Source: Actinomycetota bacterium (GTDB taxonomy: Bacteria; Actinomycetota; Aquicultoria; Subteraquimicrobiales; Subteraquimicrobiaceae). From it: a stretch of 64,000 nucleotides of DNA. Made by a program: the position numbers and the translations under genes. Of the stretch, positions 27,298 through 35,383 are shown piece by piece. Where the stretch lies: positions 29,130 to 93,129 of the forward strand of contig JASEGB010000006.1 in assembly GCA_030018275.1 (NCBI GenBank). Direction: 5' to 3'. The notes beneath the pieces are model-generated. The model saw only the letters and a list, made by a program, of their open reading frames with translations, was not told the DNA's origin and did no database searches. The number at the start of each line of letters is the position of its first letter. The first letter of the stretch is position 1.

Positions 27298-27460
27298 CCA
27301 AATTCAAAATTTAAAAACCAAAATGCAAAATGACAAAGTAAAATTCAAAAAGGAATTCAAGGAGAGAGTTTACCGCTTTATTTTGAAGCAGGTTCTGGCT
27401 AGCACTTTTGAGAGATGTAATTTTGATTTTTGATCTTTGCATTTTAAATTTCGTATAGGA
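27298..27460 (+). repeat. AT-rich short-period repeats between rnfG and rnfE
   Basis: CAAATTCAAAATTTAAAAACC, CAAAATGCAAAATG and later GATTTTTGATCTTTGCATTTTAAA words interrupt the rnf operon for about 200 bp. The last word matches 19480-19510. The two halves are roughly inverse to each other, so the gap may fold. No gene is seen. Confidence 0.75.
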
Positions 27461-27515
27461 AAACTCTGGTGGAGAATTTGCCAGCCCAGGTCAATTGCGA
27501 GAGGGGTGTGGGAAT

Positions 27516-28127
27516 ATGAATCAAGTTTGGCACGATTTTAAGAGCGGTATCGTCGCCGAAAATCCCCTCTTGCGATTGATGATCGGTTTGTGCTCAGCCC
27601 TAGCCGTGTCCACGCGTGTGGAATATGGTATCTTCATGGGCATCGCAGCGAGCTTTGTGCTTTTTTCCTCGAATATCATCATCTCCGCCATTCGGAGATG
27701 GACGGCCGATCAGATAAGGATTCCCATATTCATTACGGTAATCGCCTCCTTTGTGACCATCGTCGATCTAGTCATGAGAGCCTATTTTTATCCTGTATAT
27801 AAAGTATTAGGAGTGTGGATACCTTTAATCGTAGTCAATTGCATCATTTTGGGGCGAGCCGAAGCCTTTGCCTACAAACATAGCATCATTCGCTCCGCTG
27901 CCGATGGACTGGGGATGGGCGCGGGCTACACGCTAGTGCTCCTGGTAATGGGCTTCATCAGGGAGTTATCGGGCACGGGCAAGATTATACTCTTCGGGCA
28001 GATCTTGGTGAATTTGGGCGCTGGCTTTGAGCCTCCATCCATCATGATTCTGTTCCCGGGAGCCTTTTTGACCTTCGGTTTTCTCATGGCATTGCTCAAT
28101 ATCGTGCAAAGTAGGGGGAGAAGCTAA
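27516..28127 (+). CDS. rnfE: Rnf complex subunit RnfE
   Basis: RnfE is one of two homologous membrane subunits, RnfA being the other, that form the Fe-S-bearing core. The start is placed at ATG 27516 behind GAGGGGTGTGG, giving MNQVWHDFKSGIVAENPLLR; the frame extends 7 codons further. The product has six hydrophobic helices, GLCSALAVSTRVEYG and VVNCIILGRAEAFA, where the cysteines bind the intramembrane cluster. It ends TAATG shared with rnfA. Confidence 0.94.
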   Translation: MNQVWHDFKSGIVAENPLLRLMIGLCSALAVSTRVEYGIFMGIAASFVLFSSNIIISAIRRWTADQIRIPIFITVIASFVTIVDLVMRAYFYPVYKVLGVWIPLIVVNCIILGRAEAFAYKHSIIRSAADGLGMGAGYTLVLLVMGFIRELSGTGKIILFGQILVNLGAGFEPPSIMILFPGAFLTFGFLMALLNIVQSRGRS

Positions 28128-28747
28128 TGGGCGAAGCGCAACGTCTATTCTTTCTATTCTTAGGAGCCTTACTCATTTACAACATCCTACTCATCCGCTT
28201 CATCGCTCTGTGCTCCTTTTTCGGGGTCTCAACCCGGATGACCACATCCATCGGGATGGGGTTGGCAGTTATCTTCGTGATGACCATGGCAAGTGCGGTG
28301 AGCTGGGTTGTCTGGAATTATGTTTTGGTCCCCCTTCACGTGGGCGAGTTCCTGTATATTCCAGCTTTCATTTTGGTCATCGCCAGTTTGGTCCAGTTTG
28401 AGGAGATGGTCATAAGGAAGATAAGCCCCGCGCTCTTTCGAGCCATGGGGATTTATCTTCCCCTGATCACCACCAATTGTGCCGTTTTGGCTGCGGCGAC
28501 GGAGAGCGTAAAACCCGGATTTCTGAAATTACATATCCCCTACGGGTTTTCCTTTATTGAATCCATCATTTATACTTTGGGTGTCGCCCTTGGTTATACC
28601 ATTGTCATCATAATGTTCACGGCGATTAGGGAGAGAATCGAGGGAGCGCCGATTCCATCCTCCTTTAGAGGCTTTCCCATCGCCTTCATTGTAGCTGCCC
28701 TGATGTCCCTGGCTTTCATGGGATTTGCGGGATTGTTTGGATTGTAA
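28127..28747 (+). CDS. rnfA: Rnf complex subunit RnfA
   Basis: RnfA pairs with RnfE in the membrane. The 206-residue product has the expected RFIALCSFFGVSTRM near residue 24 and LITTNCAVLAAA near 110, the two cysteine sites of the family. It starts at ATG 28127 overlapping the rnfE stop by one base. A palindrome-bearing 120-bp gap separates it from rnfB. Confidence 0.95.
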   Translation: MGEAQRLFFLFLGALLIYNILLIRFIALCSFFGVSTRMTTSIGMGLAVIFVMTMASAVSWVVWNYVLVPLHVGEFLYIPAFILVIASLVQFEEMVIRKISPALFRAMGIYLPLITTNCAVLAAATESVKPGFLKLHIPYGFSFIESIIYTLGVALGYTIVIIMFTAIRERIEGAPIPSSFRGFPIAFIVAALMSLAFMGFAGLFGL

Positions 28748-28754
28748 AATGCAG

Positions 28755-28815
28755 AAACAAACCGTAGAAACAGACCTTTAGGTCTGTTAGGGTAACAGTT
28801 AAAGACCTGTTTGTA
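28755..28815 (+). repeat. GTAGAAACAGACCTTTAGGTCTGT palindromic repeat
   Basis: The word AGAAACAGACCTTTAGGTCTGT contains an AGACCT/AGGTCT palindrome and stands in the rnfA-rnfB gap. The inverse copy is found at 52634-52660 upstream of the kinase gene, so it is a dispersed repeat. A second, shorter AGACCTGTTTGTAC word follows. Confidence 0.75.
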
Positions 28816-28867
28816 CAATACATTATTTTGCCATACCCAATAAATAGAAATTTGGGGAGAAGAGACA

Positions 28868-29674
28868 ATGGAAATTATCTTAAAGGCAGCCCTTTCCATG
28901 GCCGGATTGGGATTGGGGCTGGGAATTATACTGGGTATAGCTCACAAGAAATTCGCTGTGGAAGTTGACCCAAATGTTGAAAAGATACTGGATGTTTTAC
29001 CCGGAGCGAACTGCGGAGCCTGTGGTTACGCGGGATGCGAGGGGGCAGCGGAAGCCATAGCCAAAGGAGAGGCTCCCGTTGAAGCCTGTGTCGCCGGTGG
29101 ACACGAGATTGCAGAGCAGGTAGCTCACATCCTGGGGAAGGATGTACAAAGGAAGCACAAGCCCACAGTATCGCTCGTTCATTGCAAAGGCGGCAAATCG
29201 AAGGTCTCCCATCGTTATAGATATGATGGTATTCCCAGCTGCAACATGGCCCAGCAAGTGGCTTCAGGACCCCTAATGTGTTCCTATGGCTGTCTCGGAT
29301 TCGGCGATTGCGTGGAGGCTTGTCCCTTCGATGCCCTATCTTTGGATGGGAATTCGATGCCCCAGGTGGATGTGGACAAATGCACGGGATGCGGGCTCTG
29401 TGCCAAAACATGCCCCAGAGATATCATTTCCTTGGTACCCAAGGATGTTCCAGTAATTGTATTTTGCAATTCGAAGGATAAACCGAGAATCAAGCGAAAT
29501 ATCTGCACCGTGAGTTGTATCGGCTGTAAGGCTTGCGAGAAGGTCTGCGAGGTTGATGCCGTGGTAGTCCAGAATAATTTGGCCGTTGTGAATTACGAAG
29601 AGTGCAACGGTTGTGGAAAATGTGTCGAAAAATGTCCCAGAGGTTGCCTCAATTTTCTTAAGCTTAAAGCTTAA
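28868..29674 (+). CDS. rnfB: Rnf complex subunit RnfB, multi-ferredoxin
   Basis: RnfB is the soluble-facing entry point for electrons from ferredoxin. The 268-residue product has an N-terminal helix, the cluster motif CGACGYAGCEGAAEA (about residues 43-57), and four further ferredoxin-like cluster sites including CLGFGDCVEACP, CTGCGLCAKTCP, CIGCKACEKVCE and CNGCGKCVEKCP. Several such clusters are normal for RnfB of strict anaerobes. It starts at ATG after GGGGAGAAGAG. Confidence 0.96.
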   Translation: MEIILKAALSMAGLGLGLGIILGIAHKKFAVEVDPNVEKILDVLPGANCGACGYAGCEGAAEAIAKGEAPVEACVAGGHEIAEQVAHILGKDVQRKHKPTVSLVHCKGGKSKVSHRYRYDGIPSCNMAQQVASGPLMCSYGCLGFGDCVEACPFDALSLDGNSMPQVDVDKCTGCGLCAKTCPRDIISLVPKDVPVIVFCNSKDKPRIKRNICTVSCIGCKACEKVCEVDAVVVQNNLAVVNYEECNGCGKCVEKCPRGCLNFLKLKA

Positions 29675-29798
29675 GCAGCTGAGCGCCTCTCAGAATTCAT
29701 AGCTTCTAATCGGGCACAGGCAAGAACTCCCTCACTTGAATCACTCATATCATGGGTGTTAAACTTATGCTAACTTTGAAGCAGGTAAGGGGAAATCG

Positions 29799-30173
29799 AT
29801 GCTTACCCGCTACGATAAAGCATTGATTTATTTTTTGCTCCTTTTGGCATCTTTGACCTTCGTGGTGAGCGTGAATTTTGCCAATATTGGAAGAGCTGCA
29901 GAATTCGCCATCTCGGCTTGTGGTCGTGAGGTGGGACACTATTCTTTATATCAAAGCCGAAAGGTCAAGGTTCAAGGATGCCTGGGGACAAGCGTGGTCG
30001 AGATTTCAGGGAGCAGAGTTCGGATACTCTCTTCCCCGTGTCCCAGGAAGGAATGCATGGCACGGGGGTGGATAAGCAAACCGGGTGAGGTCATCGTCTG
30101 TGCACCCAACGAGGTTGTCGTGAAAATCGTGGGAAGCGATGAGGGGAAACCGATCGATGCCGTATCAAAATAG
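29799..30173 (+). CDS. Membrane-anchored NusG domain II protein
   Basis: This 124-residue protein has one N-terminal helix (about residues 8-28) followed by a small beta-rich domain (VEISGSRVRILSSPCPRKEC and WISKPGEVIVCAPNEVVVKI), typical of the NusG domain II family found beside Rnf or ApbE genes. Two conserved cysteines in SPCPRKEC may matter. It starts at ATG with AAGGGGAAATCG upstream. The next gene begins inside its 3' end. The precise role is unknown. Confidence 0.75.
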   Translation: MLTRYDKALIYFLLLLASLTFVVSVNFANIGRAAEFAISACGREVGHYSLYQSRKVKVQGCLGTSVVEISGSRVRILSSPCPRKECMARGWISKPGEVIVCAPNEVVVKIVGSDEGKPIDAVSK

Positions 30174-30723
30174 GGCGAAAGAAGTTTTAACCGCGGATTC
30201 GGTGGAGATATGCACTCGAAGGTTGGTGCTACTATCCCTCTTTTTGGCCTTGGGCATCGTTCTCTATGTGGTCGAAACGCTTTTTCTTCCCCCCTTTCCC
30301 CTACCCGGTGCCAAGCTTGGCCTAACGAATGTGGTCACACTGGTGCTCCTCATTTTTTATTCTTGGCGCGAATGTTTATACAATGTTTTAGCCCGCACCA
30401 TTTTGGGCTCTTTAATTGTGGGAACCTTTCTTACCCCAGCATTTTATCTCAGTTTTGGCGGTGCATTGATGAGTACCTTCATCATGATCTTTATTTTCAA
30501 CAGGTTTTATGGGAAATTTAGCTTGGTTGGGGTGAGTCTCACCGGATCGACCACCCACAATATGGTACAATTAACCCTCGCCGGTGCTTTAATTGCCCAT
30601 CATTGGGGTGTTTTATTTCAGGCCCCATTTTTGATACTGATCGCCATACCGGCGGGAGCTTTCAATGGAATCATCGCTACATACCTGGTGAAAAGATTGT
30701 CCGCTGGGAACATGATTTTGTGA
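30157..30723 (+). CDS. Gx transporter family / heptaprenyl diphosphate synthase component I-like
   Basis: A multi-helix membrane protein of 188 residues with LFLPPFPLPGAKLGLTNVV and LTGSTTHNMVQLTLAG. The family is named after heptaprenyl diphosphate synthase component I but is more likely a membrane transporter subunit. The NusG-II/Gx pair is often found with Rnf or flavin transferase genes. The start is placed at ATG 30157, with GAGGGG upstream; the frame also allows ATG 30139. It overlaps the preceding gene. Confidence 0.8.
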   Translation: MPYQNRAKEVLTADSVEICTRRLVLLSLFLALGIVLYVVETLFLPPFPLPGAKLGLTNVVTLVLLIFYSWRECLYNVLARTILGSLIVGTFLTPAFYLSFGGALMSTFIMIFIFNRFYGKFSLVGVSLTGSTTHNMVQLTLAGALIAHHWGVLFQAPFLILIAIPAGAFNGIIATYLVKRLSAGNMIL

Positions 30724-30730
30724 GGAAGAG

Positions 30731-31426
30731 TTGAGTAAGTTAAGATATCACCTTACAATCAAAGAATTGCCCCCCGAGGTCAGACCAAGGGAGAGGCTCT
30801 TTCGCTCCAGCGCAAGTAGTCTCTCAAATATAGAGCTTTTGGCGATCATCATCGGGACTGGCAGCAAGGGGCAGACAGCCCTTCAACTCAGCCAAAGGAT
30901 TTTAAGTGACTTCGAAAGCTTGGGGAATTTAAGTGGCGCCAGTTTGGAGGAACTTTCGAAGATAGATGGGGTAGGCCTTGCCAAGGCGGCAAAGGTTTTA
31001 GCCTCCCTCGAGTTGGGAAAGAGATTGGTGCTAGCTTTACCGTTCAAAAGGGTGCTGATCTCCACTCCCGAGGATGTGGTGGATTTGCTCATGCCCGATA
31101 TGCGTTACTTGGATAAAGAACACTTCAAGGCGTTGATACTGAACACCAAAAATGAGATCCTAAGGATCGTCGATATTTCCATAGGGAGCCTCAATTCATC
31201 CATCGTCCATCCTCGTGAGTTATTTAAGACCGCCATTAAGCACAGTGGTTCAGCTCTGATCGTGGTCCACAATCATCCAAGCGGAGACGCGTCTCCAAGT
31301 TCCGAAGACATTGCCCTCACGAAGCGGTTGGTCAAATCGGGTGAGATTTTGGGAATTGATGTGCTGGACCACATAATTCTCGGAGATGGAAGATTTACCA
31401 GCTTTAAAGAGCGAGGATTGCTATAA
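30731..31426 (+). CDS. radC: RadC family JAB-domain protein
   Basis: RadC proteins have an N-terminal helix-hairpin-helix and a C-terminal JAB1/MPN metalloprotease-like domain. The latter is seen as IVVHNHPSGDASPSSEDI (about residue 175). A SKIDGVGLAKAAKVLASLE hairpin motif lies near residue 80. The 231-residue length is usual. It starts with TTG after GAGGAAG, just ahead of mreB, a common neighbour. Despite the name, a DNA-repair role is not established. Confidence 0.94.
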   Translation: MSKLRYHLTIKELPPEVRPRERLFRSSASSLSNIELLAIIIGTGSKGQTALQLSQRILSDFESLGNLSGASLEELSKIDGVGLAKAAKVLASLELGKRLVLALPFKRVLISTPEDVVDLLMPDMRYLDKEHFKALILNTKNEILRIVDISIGSLNSSIVHPRELFKTAIKHSGSALIVVHNHPSGDASPSSEDIALTKRLVKSGEILGIDVLDHIILGDGRFTSFKERGLL

Positions 31427-31460
31427 TTAATAAGGATGGTGGGAAAGGGGAATAAGGGAA

Positions 31461-32492
31461 ATGTTTGATTTCCTCATAGGTCCTTTCGGAAGGGATATGG
31501 CGGTTGATCTGGGGACGGCGAATACCAAGGTTCATGTGAAGGGACGAGGACTCGTTCTCATGGAGCCTTCAGTGGTGGCCATAGAAAAGGACGCTGGCAG
31601 GATTCTCGCCGTGGGCTCGGAAGCAAAGAGGATGTTGGGAAGGACACCCGGCAACATCGTTGCCATAAGACCGCTCAAGGACGGAGTCATTGCCGACTTC
31701 GATGTGACCGAAAGCATGCTCCGGTATTTCATCCAGAGAGTCCATAAGCGCAGGTTTGCGGTGCGACCCAAGGTGGTGGTTTGCGTGCCCTCCGGGGTCA
31801 CGGAGGTGGAAAAGCGCGCCGTTTTTGAAGCGACCATTCAGGCGGGCGCTAGAGCCGCATATCTGATCGAAGAGCCGATGGCTGCAGCCATCGGTGCGGG
31901 TCTTCCTATACAGGACCCCACGGGGAATATGGTCGTGGATATCGGCGGGGGGACCACCGAAGTGGCTGTGATCTCTCTGGGAGGGATCGTATGCAGCGAG
32001 TCCATCCGCGTGGGCGGCGACGAGTGCGACGAGACGATCATCGCCCATGTCAAGAGGGAATATAATGTGATGATAGGAGAAAGAACCGCCGAAGAGATCA
32101 AGATAGAAATCGGCTCGGCTTATCCGCTTCCCGAAGAGGAGGATGTGGAGGTCCGTGGTCGAGATATATTGACCGGCCTCCCCAAGAATATCATCCTCTC
32201 CTCCGAGGAAATTCGAGCGGCTATGGAGGAACCCATTGGTGCCTTAGTTTTAGCCATCAAAAGCACTTTGGAAAAAACCCCTCCCGAGCTTTCCAGCGAT
32301 GTCATGGACAGAGGAATAGTCCTCACCGGTGGAGGCGCCCTCCTCAGGGGAGTGGATGAAAGATTAAGACAAGAGACGGGCATGCCCGTGCACATCACCG
32401 AGAATCCTCTTACCTGCGTGGTGATCGGATCTGGAAAGGCTCTGGAAGAGATAAACGTATTAAAGAAGGTACTCATCGGTTCGCAACGCTGA
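31461..32492 (+). CDS. mreB: Rod-shape determining protein MreB
   Basis: MreB is the actin homologue that guides lateral wall growth. The 343-residue product has the phosphate-binding motifs [17 protein letters not shown] (about residues 11-27) and [18 protein letters not shown], and [18 protein letters not shown] near the C-terminus. It starts at ATG 31461 and is followed by mreC and mreD. The order mreBCD is intact, while rodA and a class B PBP are in a distant minus-strand block. The organism is thus probably rod-shaped. Confidence 0.97.
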   Translation: MFDFLIGPFGRDMAVDLGTANTKVHVKGRGLVLMEPSVVAIEKDAGRILAVGSEAKRMLGRTPGNIVAIRPLKDGVIADFDVTESMLRYFIQRVHKRRFAVRPKVVVCVPSGVTEVEKRAVFEATIQAGARAAYLIEEPMAAAIGAGLPIQDPTGNMVVDIGGGTTEVAVISLGGIVCSESIRVGGDECDETIIAHVKREYNVMIGERTAEEIKIEIGSAYPLPEEEDVEVRGRDILTGLPKNIILSSEEIRAAMEEPIGALVLAIKSTLEKTPPELSSDVMDRGIVLTGGGALLRGVDERLRQETGMPVHITENPLTCVVIGSGKALEEINVLKKVLIGSQR

Positions 32493-32592
32493 AGCGGTGA
32501 TAGAGATCGTCGCAGGACAAGCCGCATGTCTTAAGACCCTTTGACATGCATCCTAAAGTCGTGCGACTTAAATTTTTGAGGGAGGGGTATCC

Positions 32593-33441
32593 TTGTACCT
32601 TCGCTGGAGACGTGATCGGATAATTCTCGCGGCTTTAATAATGATGAGCATAGTAATCCTTACCCTTCACTTTAAGGAAAGCGAGGAAGGCTTGGTTCAT
32701 AGGGTTCAGAGGATAACGGTGGGTCTCATGGCCCCCCTTCAAGCTGGGGTCTCCAGGATGGTGGATCCCTTCCGACATGGCATCCATTTCCTCGCGGAGA
32801 TTCGCGATCTTAAGCGGGAAAATGAGAGACTGAAAAGGGAGGTGGCGGAACTCAAGAGGGATTTGATTTCGCTCAAAGTGGTAGCCAAGGAAAATCAACG
32901 CCTCCGAAGGCTCATTGGGTTTAAGGAGAAAACCACTTTTGAGGTTCTTCCGGCACGGATCATCGGAAAATCTCCCACCGGTTGGCAGGCGATCATCATT
33001 TTGGATAAGGGATCTGCGGATGGAGTGAGGAAATACATGCCCGTGGTGGTCGATGAGGGTTTAGTGGGTCAGGTGGTCGATGTCTCCTCCCATGCCGCAC
33101 AAATCCAACTAATAACCGATCCCAAAAGCGGTGTTTCTTGCCAAATCTTGAGCACGGGTGAGCGTGGAATCTTACAGGGCGAGACAGGTGGGGAGCTAAA
33201 GCTGAACTTTATCCCTAAGGATTCCAAGGTGAGGAAGGCGGATGCGGTTATAACATCGGGATTGGGAGGCGTTTTCCCTCCCGGAATTTTTGTGGGCACA
33301 GTAAGTGAGATTAAGGTCAATCCCTATGGGCTATATAAAGAGGTCAAGGTGAAATCTTCCGTGGATTTCTCGAAGTTGGAGGAAGTTTTAATCATCACCA
33401 GTCCTCCACCAAAAACGTCCTTTCCCACGGAGGAAGGTTAA
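32593..33441 (+). CDS. mreC: Rod-shape determining protein MreC
   Basis: MreC spans the inner membrane once (about residues 8-24) and has a coiled coil (residues about 60-100, DLKRENERLKREVAELKRD) followed by the beta-rich extracytoplasmic domain (IIILDKGSADGVRKYMPVVV, VITSGLGGVFPPGIFVG). The 282-residue length fits. The TTG start has GGAGGGG about 6 bases before it. A leader of about 100 bases separates it from mreB. Confidence 0.95.
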   Translation: MYLRWRRDRIILAALIMMSIVILTLHFKESEEGLVHRVQRITVGLMAPLQAGVSRMVDPFRHGIHFLAEIRDLKRENERLKREVAELKRDLISLKVVAKENQRLRRLIGFKEKTTFEVLPARIIGKSPTGWQAIIILDKGSADGVRKYMPVVVDEGLVGQVVDVSSHAAQIQLITDPKSGVSCQILSTGERGILQGETGGELKLNFIPKDSKVRKADAVITSGLGGVFPPGIFVGTVSEIKVNPYGLYKEVKVKSSVDFSKLEEVLIITSPPPKTSFPTEEG

Positions 33442-33443
33442 AT

Positions 33444-33923
33444 ATGCCCTCCTATCTTTTGGGTTTTTTGGTCTTGTTGGCCGCGTTCATCCTACAAACG
33501 ACGATTGCTCCGCATATAGATATTAGGGGTGTTCAACCGGATTTTATCCTCATCGTGGTGGTCACTTGCGCCTTCATAGAGGGTCCCGCGATAGGTTCAG
33601 TAGCGGGTTTTTTTGGAGGCTTGTTACATGATCTGGTTTTAACCCAGATCGTGGGGATTCATGCCCTGTGTAAAACCATTGTGGGCTACGTCGCTGGCTT
33701 GGTGGAGAGAACCATCTTCGCCGAAAGCATCTTCTTACCCATGGCTGCCATCTTCCTGGCTTCGCTATTGAATCAACTGATTTATGCTGTAGTCATCTTT
33801 TTGTTAGGCTATGAGGTTCCATTTCTAATGGTATTGATGACCATAGTTATTCCCTCTGCCTTTTATAACAGCTTGCTCACGCCCCTTGTTTATCCGGTGG
33901 TTTGCAGATTGGCGACTCCTTAA
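33444..33923 (+). CDS. mreD: Rod-shape determining protein MreD
   Basis: A hydrophobic protein of 159 residues with about five helices and the MreD pattern FILQTTIAPHIDIRGVQPDF and GLLHDLVLTQIVGIHAL. It starts 2 bp after the mreC stop. In many anaerobes the class B PBP and rodA follow mreD; here they do not, and a 380-bp gap with a structured repeat comes instead. Confidence 0.9.
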   Translation: MPSYLLGFLVLLAAFILQTTIAPHIDIRGVQPDFILIVVVTCAFIEGPAIGSVAGFFGGLLHDLVLTQIVGIHALCKTIVGYVAGLVERTIFAESIFLPMAAIFLASLLNQLIYAVVIFLLGYEVPFLMVLMTIVIPSAFYNSLLTPLVYPVVCRLATP

Positions 33924-34060
33924 GAAAAGGTTTTACGTTGTGAAAAGGAAATACTTTTCTATATTTAGGTCAAAAATACTCCTACATAAAGCTCATAGCT
34001 CTGTAGCTCGGAAGCTCGGAACTAATTTATTTGTGCCCTAGACATAAATAGAGTGATCTC

Positions 34061-34222
34061 TAAGAGCCATCCTTACAGGTGCTAGCTGCTGCCCCGACAA
34101 GTCGGGGCTGCGGCTCTCTCAGGGCGAACGCCCTCCATAAGTTCGGGTGGGCCGTTGCCGCTGCTGTTCGAGCCTTGCTCGCTTAACGGTTCTCTTAAGA
34201 TGCGCCTTCCAGGATACTCTTA
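34061..34222 (+). repeat. Structured repeat, copy 1 (putative hairpin-rich element or ncRNA)
   Basis: This 162-bp element is the first of two copies (the other at 35041-35197). The outer arms TAAGAG/CTCTTA, ATCC/GGAT and AGGTGC/GCGCCT pair. Inside are hairpins CCCCGAC/GTCGGGG, AGGGC/GCCCT and CGAG/CTCG. About 85 bases near the 3' side, from CCATAAGT to GGATAC, are almost identical in both copies, while stem positions differ with pairing preserved. No terminator T tract follows. The remaining gap 33924-34303 has a GAAGCTCGGAAC short repeat and GTGAACCGGTGAACC words, no gene. Confidence 0.75.
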
Positions 34223-34303
34223 TCGAATTATTAAGCGTGAATTATGTCTAGGCTATAATTTATTTATACCGTGAACCGGTGAACCACTATAACTTTTGAA
34301 ATA

Positions 34304-35002
34304 ATGTATAAATTTAGGGTAAAATATCGAAAATCTGGCATTTTAAGATTCCTTTCGCATCTTGAAACCGTACGTGCATTTGAAAGGGCGGTGAGGCGAG
34401 CAAACCTCCCCTTCACTTTAACCAAGGGCTTTAGCCCCAAACTCAAGATTTCCTGGGGTCCGCCCCTTCCCGTTGGTTTTAGTAGCTGCGCAGAGTATTC
34501 TGATTTCTTCCTCACCGACTACCTGAATCCTGAGAGTATCATTGATTCCTTAAATAAAGCCTTGCCCCATGATATTCGTATCTTGGAAGCAAAATATGTT
34601 CCGTTACATTCTGCCTCTTTGATGAGCATAATCAATGTAGCCAGCTACAAAACGTTGATCAAAGTTGATCCCGGTCTGTCCCGCGAGGAGCTCAAGGATG
34701 GCATGGATGGGCTTTTGACTCGGGGAAGAATTTCGGTTTTCAAGAAAGATCGCGAAAGAGCAGTGGATTTACGGCGATCACTCTTGGATTTTGAGGTTAA
34801 AGAAGTTAAAAATGGCGAGGTTACTCTGAGGTTCTCTCTTCAGGTCGGGGGCAAGGAGAGTATCAGAGCGGAGAATCTCATAAAAGCGCTATTTGAGCGG
34901 TTTCCAAAATCCTTGTCATTTGAAATAATTGAAATTACGAGAATGGGTCTTTATGTAAAGGTGGGCGATGAATTCATCGATCCCCTCAAATATGGTGGGT
35001 AG
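34304..35002 (+). CDS. DUF2344 / TIGR03936 radical SAM-linked protein
   Basis: The 232-residue product has the family pattern YRKSGILRFLSHLETVRAFE (about residues 8-27) and GFSPKLKISWGPPLPVGF. It is usually encoded right after a TIGR03960-type radical SAM gene and before RNase E/G, and may act on tRNA or rRNA. Here the radical SAM gene is found 21 kb away on the other strand (55629-57542), so the usual pair is split. It begins with ATG 34304 without a strong ribosome site. Two copies of the structured repeat flank it. Confidence 0.9.
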   Translation: MYKFRVKYRKSGILRFLSHLETVRAFERAVRRANLPFTLTKGFSPKLKISWGPPLPVGFSSCAEYSDFFLTDYLNPESIIDSLNKALPHDIRILEAKYVPLHSASLMSIINVASYKTLIKVDPGLSREELKDGMDGLLTRGRISVFKKDRERAVDLRRSLLDFEVKEVKNGEVTLRFSLQVGGKESIRAENLIKALFERFPKSLSFEIIEITRMGLYVKVGDEFIDPLKYGG

Positions 35003-35040
35003 TTGTAATGTTTGCGCACATTGGTAACACTTATATTGCT

Positions 35041-35197
35041 CGATGGCATCCCTCCGAGTGCTAGCTGCTGCGAGCCTACTCGCTACTCTCTTAAGGGCAA
35101 CGCCCTCCATAAGTCCGGGTCGGACTGTTGCCGCCGCTGTTCGAGCCTTGCTCGCTTAACGGTTCTCTTAAGATGCACTCTCCAGGATACCCCATCG
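35041..35197 (+). repeat. Structured repeat, copy 2 (putative hairpin-rich element or ncRNA)
   Basis: This 157-bp copy begins 38 bp after the DUF2344 stop. Outer arms CGATGG/CCATCG, ATCC/GGAT and GAGTGC/GCACTC pair. The first inner hairpin is GCGAG/CTCGC, where copy 1 has CCCCGAC/GTCGGGG, and the second is AGGGC/GCCCT. The compensatory changes between the copies support a conserved fold. The element carries no open frame of note. Confidence 0.75.
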
Positions 35198-35214
35198 CAC
35201 AAAAAATGAGCTTA

Positions 35215-35375
35215 ATCTTGATATAATTACTGTGAACTGTGAACCGTGAACGGTGAACCATGTAAGAGTGTAACCAATGTCTGCGATTAATACAGAAGTT
35301 GTTGATTGGAAGTAAGAAATCTTGTAAAATCTTTCACTCCCGACTCCTAACTACCAACTCCCAACTCGTCATGGA
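35215..35375 (+). repeat. GTGAAC and AACTCCCAACTCC short-period repeats before rng
   Basis: After TTAATCTTGATATAATTACT come TGTGAACTGTGAACCGTGAA and CGGTGAACC (period 8-9), then at 35337-35370 CTCCCGACTCCTAACTACC and CAACTCCCAACTC. The leader TTAATC-GATATA-ATTACTGTGAAC recurs at 59881-59905 before pyrF, and GTGAACCGGTGAACC at 34270. The TATAAT-like core might be a promoter for rng. No gene is seen. Confidence 0.7.
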
Positions 35376-35383
35376 GGGATAAT

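Noticed and set aside
34061..35197. SRP RNA, RNase P RNA or 6S RNA for the structured element
   Set aside because: None of the conserved core sequences of these RNAs is present, and two diverged copies flanking one gene argue against a housekeeping RNA.
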